The notes under the pieces were generated by a model. That model made no database searches. It was not told where the DNA came from and saw only the letters and a list, made by a program, of their open reading frames with translations. The position numbers and the translations under genes are program-made. Positions 6,943 to 10,435 of a stretch of DNA of 10,435 bases are shown here, piece by piece; position 1 is the stretch's first letter, and every line of letters begins with the position of its first letter. The stretch spans positions 1 through 10,435 of the forward strand of contig CANFFZ010000069.1 in assembly GCA_947446155.1 (NCBI GenBank), written 5' to 3'. This DNA comes from Chloroflexota bacterium (GTDB lineage: Bacteria > Chloroflexota > Dehalococcoidia > UBA2979).

Positions 6943-6976
6943 TATTCTCACTGCCTCGCCCGATGACCTCCGGAGG
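6943..6976 (+). promoter_or_regulatory. Putative -10 box and ribosome binding site of folE
   Basis: TATTCT (6943-6948) lies in an unusually A/T-rich patch for this window and is a reasonable -10 hexamer; I see no good -35 at 16-18 bases. GGAGG (6972-6976) precedes ATG 6984 by 7 bases. This decides the folE start against the upstream in-frame ATG 6963, which would itself lie before the SD. Confidence 0.45.
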
Positions 6977-6983
6977 ATGCTTG

Positions 6984-7568
6984 ATGGCGCCATCGATGCC
7001 CCGTGCTGAGGCGAACCGCGATGCGCTCATCGCCACGCTCCACACGATGATCAACAACCTCGGCCTCAACCCCGATGACGAGGGACTCGCAGACACGCCG
7101 CGCCGAATCGCGGACATGTACCTCGAACTCTTCCAGGGCCTCTGGCAGGATCCTGCCGAAGTGCTCAACGTCACCTTCGATGAGAAGTACGACGAGATGG
7201 TGATCCTTCGCGACATCCCGTTCTATTCGATGTGTGAGCACCACTTCCTGCCCTTCCACGGACAGGCCCATGTTGGCTACCTCCCCGACGGCAAGATCGT
7301 CGGCCTCTCCAAACTCGCGAGGGCGGTCGAGATATTCGCGCACCGCCCGCAGGTGCAGGAGCGGCTCACCAGCCAGATCGCGGACTGCATCGAGACCGAG
7401 TTGGGCGCGAAGGGCGTCGGCGTCGTCATCAACGCCGAGCACCTTTGCATGACCGCCCGAGGCGTCCGCAAGCCCGGCTCCTCGATGGTCACCTCCGCTA
7501 TGCGCGGCCGCTTCCGTTCCGACATGTCCACCCGCAGCGAGTTCCTTCGCCTGATCGGGCAGATCTAG
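6984..7568 (+). CDS. folE: GTP cyclohydrolase I (type IA)
   Basis: A 194-residue enzyme that opens the guanine ring of GTP to form 7,8-dihydroneopterin triphosphate, the entry point to folate and to queuosine/preQ0 and other pterins. GLADTPRRIADMYLELFQGL (34-53), FYSMCEHHFLPFHGQAHVGY (80-99), IVGLSKLARAVEIFA (105-119), VQERLTSQIA (124-133), EHLCMTARGVRKPGS (152-166) and the terminal RSEFLRLI are family hallmarks. C84, H87 and C155 are the expected zinc ligands, so this is the zinc-dependent form. The start ATG 6984 is chosen from the SD at 6972-6976; ATG 6963 would add seven residues. It probably heads a transcript with the glycosyltransferase, which starts 4 bases after its stop. No other folate gene is nearby. 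Confidence 0.97.
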   Translation: MAPSMPRAEANRDALIATLHTMINNLGLNPDDEGLADTPRRIADMYLELFQGLWQDPAEVLNVTFDEKYDEMVILRDIPFYSMCEHHFLPFHGQAHVGYLPDGKIVGLSKLARAVEIFAHRPQVQERLTSQIADCIETELGAKGVGVVINAEHLCMTARGVRKPGSSMVTSAMRGRFRSDMSTRSEFLRLIGQI

Positions 7569-7572
7569 TCCC

Positions 7573-8835
7573 ATGACCCCCGGTGAGGCTCCGGCCGCGC
7601 TCCCCCTTCCGAGGCGCATCGCGATGCTCTCGCTGCACACCTCGCCACTCGCACCGCTCGGCGGGCGGGAGACCGGCGGGATGAACGTCTACGTCCTCGA
7701 AGTGGCGCGTGGCCTCGCGGCGCTCGGTGTCGTCGTCGATGTATTCACGCGCCGCACCGGGGAAGCCGAGTCCGAGGTCGTCGAGTTCGCGCCCGGCGCA
7801 CGCCTCGTGCAGATCACCGCGGGCCCCGTCGATCGCCTGGAGAAAGAAGACCTTCTCCCGTTCGTCGATGCCTTCGTCGACCGTGTCGAGGCGTTCCGTG
7901 CTCGTGAGGATGCGGCCTACGACGCCATCTACTCGCACTACTGGCTCTCCGTCGCCGCCGGCGACCGGCTCGCCTCGATGTGGCACGTGCCGCACGAGGC
8001 GATGTTCCACACGCTCGGTGACGTGAAGTTGCGCGCGCGCGTCTCCGAGTCGGAGCGCCCCGAGCGACTCGAGGCCGAGCGACGGCTGGTCCACTCCCTC
8101 GACCGCATCGTCGCGGCGACGGAACACGAGCGGCAGTTGCTGCGGCAGATCTTCCGCGTGGATGCGCACCGCATCGCTGTGATCCCGCTCGGCGTCGACC
8201 GCAGCATGTTCACCCCGCGCCCGCAGGCCGAGTCCCGCGCGCGCCTGGGCCTCGATCCCGCGCGCCGGTTCGTCCTCGCCGTCGGACGCATCGAGCCGCT
8301 GAAGGGCCTCGACATCCTGATCCGCGCGATCGGTGAACTGCAGGCGCGTGTCCCCGTCGGCCTCCTGATCATCGGTGGTGACGAGCGCGCCGAGCCCGAG
8401 GTCGCGCGCCTGCGCGGTGTCGCCGCCGAGGTCGGGGCGAGTACCGCTGTGCAGTTCCTCGGCCCGAAGCCGCACGACACACTCGCTGATTGGTACGCCG
8501 CCGCCGATGTCGTCGCGGTGCCGTCCTTCTACGAGTCGTTCGGCCTCGTGGCGGTCGAGGCGATGGCGTGCGCGACACCGGTCGTCGCCTCGCGTGTGGG
8601 TGGGCTCGCCTCGACGGTGGTGGACGGGCGGACGGGCTACCTGGTGCCGTGGCGCTGCCCGGAGCCGTTCGCCGAGCGGATCGAACTCCTCCTCCGCAAC
8701 GAGCCGCTCCGCCTCGCCCTCGGCGCGGCTGGTGCCGAGCGCATGCGCAACTACGACTGGAGCGTCGTCGCGGAACGCGTGGGCGCGGCCACCGCAGCGC
8801 TCATCGAGGAGTACCGCCAGGGCCTCGCCTCGTAG
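7573..8835 (+). CDS. GT4-family glycosyltransferase, MshA/sucrose-phosphate-synthase-like
   Basis: A 420-residue retaining GT-B glycosyltransferase, presumably cytoplasmic and using a nucleotide sugar. The N-terminal acceptor half has SLHTSPLAPLGGRETGGMNV (20-39) and IYSHYWLSVAAGDRLA (119-134), closely resembling MshA (GlcNAc transfer to inositol phosphate) and sucrose-phosphate synthases. The donor half has VGRIEPLKGLDILIRAI (237-253, with R239 and K244), LGPKPHDTLADWYAAADVVA (296-315) and the EX7E motif ESFGLVAVE (E321, E329), then MACATPVVASRVGGLASTVV (331-350). The start ATG 7573 lacks a strong SD but gives the expected short lead before the first strand; coupling to folE four bases upstream may help. 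A PIG-L deacetylase follows, as in thiol and GlcNAc-lipid pathways. The family is sure; the sugar and acceptor are not. Confidence 0.92.
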   Translation: MTPGEAPAALPLPRRIAMLSLHTSPLAPLGGRETGGMNVYVLEVARGLAALGVVVDVFTRRTGEAESEVVEFAPGARLVQITAGPVDRLEKEDLLPFVDAFVDRVEAFRAREDAAYDAIYSHYWLSVAAGDRLASMWHVPHEAMFHTLGDVKLRARVSESERPERLEAERRLVHSLDRIVAATEHERQLLRQIFRVDAHRIAVIPLGVDRSMFTPRPQAESRARLGLDPARRFVLAVGRIEPLKGLDILIRAIGELQARVPVGLLIIGGDERAEPEVARLRGVAAEVGASTAVQFLGPKPHDTLADWYAAADVVAVPSFYESFGLVAVEAMACATPVVASRVGGLASTVVDGRTGYLVPWRCPEPFAERIELLLRNEPLRLALGAAGAERMRNYDWSVVAERVGAATAALIEEYRQGLAS

Positions 8836-8864
8836 ACTCGCCGCCCGAGAAGTTGCGCGGGCGA

Positions 8865-8870
8865 TAGACT
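8865..8870 (+). promoter_or_regulatory. Putative -10 box for a leaderless PIG-L transcript
   Basis: TAGACT ends 7 bases before ATG 8878, so initiation at the normal distance would start at or next to the A of the start codon. No SD is present upstream of this gene, which fits a leaderless mRNA. No convincing -35 is visible. The hexamer matches that proposed for rpsF (1093-1098). Confidence 0.42.
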
Positions 8871-8877
8871 GCGCGCC

Positions 8878-9633
8878 ATGATGATGGCTACCGAGATCGA
8901 CATGACCGCCGACTTCATCACCGAACTGACGGCGAAGGTGCCGAAGCGCGCCCTCGCGATCTTTGCGCACCCGGACGACGCCGAGTTCACCTGCGGCGGC
9001 ACCATCGCCCTCCTCGTCAAACTCGGCTGGACCGTCGATGTGCTCGTCACGACCTCGGGTAACAAGGGAACGAAGGATCCGAGCGTCACGCCGCAGTTCC
9101 TCGCCGGTGAGCGCGAGGAAGAGCAGCGTCGCGCGAGCGCGATCCTGGGCGCGAACGAGCCGGTGTTCCTCGGCTTCCCGGATGGCTACATCGCCCCGGA
9201 CAACGAGATGCGCGGGTTGATCGTCCGGCACATCCGCCTGACCCGGCCTGAACTCGTCATCACGTGGGACGGCTTCCGCCCGGGCTTCAACCACCGCGAC
9301 CACCGCTACACCGGTCAGGCCACCTACGACGCGATCTACCCGGCCGCCGACGACCACCTCTACTACCCGCTCGACAAGGAGGAGGACCTGGAGCCGCACC
9401 GCCCCGTCGCGCTGCTCCTCGCCGGCCCCGGAGAGCCGAACTACCACGTGGACATCGAGTCGGTGATGCGCACGAAGGTGCGGGCGATCCTCGCCCACAC
9501 CTCCCAGATGCGTGGGCGCTCTGAGGCCGAGATGCTGAAGGTCTTCCGCGAGCGCGCCGCCGAGGCCCGCAAGAGCGGCCAGGACGGCCCAGCGCTCCGC
9601 GAGTCCTTCGTCAAAGTCCTCCTGCGCCGCTAG
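8878..9633 (+). CDS. PIG-L family zinc N-deacetylase
   Basis: A 251-residue LmbE/PIG-L hydrolase, a zinc enzyme that removes acetyl groups from N-acetyl sugars (MshB, BshB and GlcNAc-PI de-N-acetylase belong here). The first motif AHPDDAEFTCGGTIA (30-44) and the second HRDHRYTGQA (139-148) supply the likely metal ligands H31, D34 and H142, with D33 as the probable base. FLGFPDGYIAPDNEMRGLIV (97-116) is also typical. There are three ATGs in a row (8878, 8881, 8884); the first is reported because the -10-like TAGACT would place the transcript start there, but any could be used. It lies 42 bases after the GT4 gene, and the pairing suggests a glycosylation-deacetylation pathway. The substrate is unknown. 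The final residues (GPALRESFVKVLLRR) are basic. Confidence 0.94.
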   Translation: MMMATEIDMTADFITELTAKVPKRALAIFAHPDDAEFTCGGTIALLVKLGWTVDVLVTTSGNKGTKDPSVTPQFLAGEREEEQRRASAILGANEPVFLGFPDGYIAPDNEMRGLIVRHIRLTRPELVITWDGFRPGFNHRDHRYTGQATYDAIYPAADDHLYYPLDKEEDLEPHRPVALLLAGPGEPNYHVDIESVMRTKVRAILAHTSQMRGRSEAEMLKVFRERAAEARKSGQDGPALRESFVKVLLRR

Positions 9634-9709
9634 CCTCGATGTCACCCATCCGCATCGAGGCTCTGCGCCCGGACACCCCGACGGCTTCGCCCGGGCCGTC
9701 CGCGTCCTC

Positions 9710-10213
9710 ATGGACGCTTTCGCCCCTATCGGTTGGCCGGACGACCTCGACGACGCCCGCAACGAGGTCCGTGAGTCGCTCGCGCCCGGGCGAGTCAGTC
9801 TGGTCGCTCGCGACGAATCTGGCGCCGTCCTCGGCTGGGTGGGCGGCCTCCACGAGTACGCGCGCGTCTGGGAACTCCACCCGCTGGCCGTCGCCCCTGC
9901 TGCGCAACGTCGAGGTGTGGGGCGTGCCCTAGTCGCGGCCCTCGAAGAGCGCGTAGCCGCTCTCGGCGGCCTGACGTTGCGCCTCGGCACTGACGACATG
10001 CACATCGTCGAGACCGGCGAAGGACGAACATCGTTGGCTGGTGTCGACCTCTATCCAGATCCGCTCAAGCATCTAAGCGGGATCCGCAATCTTCGCGGCC
10101 ATCCGTACGAGTTCTACCTCGCGTGCGGGTATGCGATCATCGGTGTGGTGCCGGATGCCAACGGGATCGGGCAGCCAGACATTTTCATGTTGAAGCGAAT
10201 CGCGCAGGAATAG
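9710..10213 (+). CDS. AAC(6')-like aminoglycoside N-acetyltransferase (GNAT); 5' end apparently frameshifted
   Basis: A 167-residue GNAT acetyltransferase. The pattern WELHPLAVAP (54-63), QRRGVGRALV acetyl-CoA loop (67-76), GGLTLRLGTDD (86-96), SLAGVDLY (108-115), IRNLRGHPYEFYLACGYAII (125-144) and VVPDANGIGQPDIFM (146-160) matches, block by block, my memory of AAC(6')-Ii of Enterococcus faecium and related chromosomal enzymes, which acetylate the 6'-amino group of aminoglycosides. ATG 9710 has no SD and misses the first strand and helix. A start at 9639, five bases after the PIG-L stop, gives MSPIRIEALRPDTP in another frame; restoring one C in the C-run 9676-9679 would join it to DGFARAVRVL and this frame, giving 191 residues, close to the usual ~180. 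It is therefore either a recent pseudogene, a sequencing error, or a shortened protein. Family is confident; resistance activity is inferred. Confidence 0.85.
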   Translation: MDAFAPIGWPDDLDDARNEVRESLAPGRVSLVARDESGAVLGWVGGLHEYARVWELHPLAVAPAAQRRGVGRALVAALEERVAALGGLTLRLGTDDMHIVETGEGRTSLAGVDLYPDPLKHLSGIRNLRGHPYEFYLACGYAIIGVVPDANGIGQPDIFMLKRIAQE

Positions 10214-10268
10214 TTCGCGACATCACCTCGAATGTGCGTGCAATCCGTTCCCCGAGTGTGCTGAGGGT

Positions 10269-10297
10269 TTGACACTGCCTACGGGCGGCCCCAGAAT
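10269..10297 (+). promoter_or_regulatory. Near-consensus sigma-70 promoter
   Basis: A perfect TTGACA (10269-10274) is followed after exactly 17 bases by CAGAAT (10292-10297), four of six matches to TATAAT. This is the best promoter match in the window. Transcription would start near 10304, directly before folded sequence and with no start codon and SD visible before the edge. Bases 10214-10268, between the acetyltransferase and this site, hold nothing I recognise. Confidence 0.6.
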
Positions 10298-10303
10298 CAC
10301 AGA

Positions 10304-10435
10304 TCGCGCCTTGAACAGGCGCGCGCGTTTCCCACGCGAGCACGGTCGAATGGCCGCTTTGCAGTGAGGACCGGCGACGGATGACGTCGCGGCAAGGCTC
10401 ACTGACAGGCCGTCCGGCCGTTCATGTTGCCTTCA
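10304..10435 (+). ncRNA. Candidate structured RNA or 5' leader (runs off the window)
   Basis: Downstream of the strong promoter the sequence has a series of hairpins and no coding frame I believe. They are: CGCGCCT (10305-10311) / AGGCGCG (10317-10323) with loop TGAAC; CGCG (10324-10327) / CGCG (10335-10338); CGGTC (10343-10347) / GGCCG (10352-10356) with a GAAT loop and one G-U; a long arm CAGTGAG (10362-10368) / CTCACTG (10398-10404) enclosing CC/GG and GCGACG (10374-10379) / CGTCGC (10385-10390) with loop GATGA; and GGCC (10408-10411) / GGCC (10416-10419). It does not match the tRNA, tmRNA, SRP or RNase P signatures I know. It could be a riboswitch-like leader of a gene beyond the edge, or a free small RNA. 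High G+C makes some pairing likely by chance. Confidence 0.35.

Noticed and set aside
6963..6983. Upstream ATG as the folE start
   Set aside because: The SD GGAGG (6972-6976) lies after it and is correctly spaced for ATG 6984; the -10-like box would also leave it almost no leader.
6224..7216. A 330-codon minus-strand open frame across thrC and folE
   Set aside because: It crosses two firm genes and the promoter-like gap between them and shows no domain motif.
7498..10005. An 835-codon open frame on the minus strand
   Set aside because: It is antisense to folE, the GT4, the PIG-L and the acetyltransferase genes. It is Arg/Glu/His/Asp-rich with no recognisable motif, as expected for the complement of G/C-biased codons.
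10300..10360. A possible tRNA: a stem with loop TTGAACA and a later GGTCGAATGG resembling a T-loop
   Set aside because: Position 37 would be C, the T-loop lacks one T, and no acceptor or D-arm pairing can be drawn around it.

Overview
The window is G+C-rich bacterial chromosome, roughly two-thirds G+C by eye, with every supported gene on the + strand. G/C dominates third codon positions, GTG starts are common, and at least two gene pairs overlap by GTGA. The rpsF-ssb-rpsR cluster running into threonine genes, the zinc-type S18, and intergenic G-rich repeats whose reverse complement reads like 'PPAPSPLTGRGE' suggest a member of Chloroflexota (Dehalococcoidia or Thermomicrobia-like). That placement is inference; an actinobacterium is a weaker alternative.

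Layout. Positions 1-77 are the tail of an unidentified gene. Positions 140-367 hold the wreck of a glyoxalase/VOC gene, 5'-truncated and frameshifted. A DUF1801 gene follows (410-841). A gene-free stretch of about 350 bases (842-1189) carries a G-rich repeat with two potential G-quadruplexes, a perfect palindrome, a promoter and a structured leader. That leader opens the main operon (1190-6883): rpsF, ssb, rpsR, a membrane-anchored SurA/parvulin-like protein, homoserine dehydrogenase (hom), a 355-residue coiled-coil protein of unknown function, and threonine synthase (thrC). Intergenic gaps are 47 bases or less, and the pairs SurA-like/hom and coiled-coil/thrC overlap by 4 bases.

A short gap with a -10-like box leads to folE (GTP cyclohydrolase I). 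Four bases after its stop comes a GT4 glycosyltransferase resembling MshA. A PIG-L deacetylase follows, apparently on a leaderless transcript. The last gene is an AAC(6')-like GNAT acetyltransferase whose first 24 or so residues lie in another frame. The final 220 bases hold no gene but contain a near-consensus sigma-70 promoter followed by strongly folded sequence, a candidate structured RNA or leader running off the window.

How the genes fit together. The operon couples translation and replication genes (S6, SSB, S18) to a secretion or folding factor and to two of the steps of threonine synthesis: Hom makes homoserine, homoserine kinase (not seen here) would phosphorylate it, and ThrC makes threonine. 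The most unusual items are the coiled-coil gene translationally coupled to thrC, the SD-masking hairpin before rpsF, the chromosomal AAC(6')-like gene with an apparent one-base deletion, the GT4/PIG-L pair that recalls mycothiol or bacillithiol synthesis, and the candidate RNA at the right end. I see no CRISPR array, insertion sequence, phage gene or rRNA.
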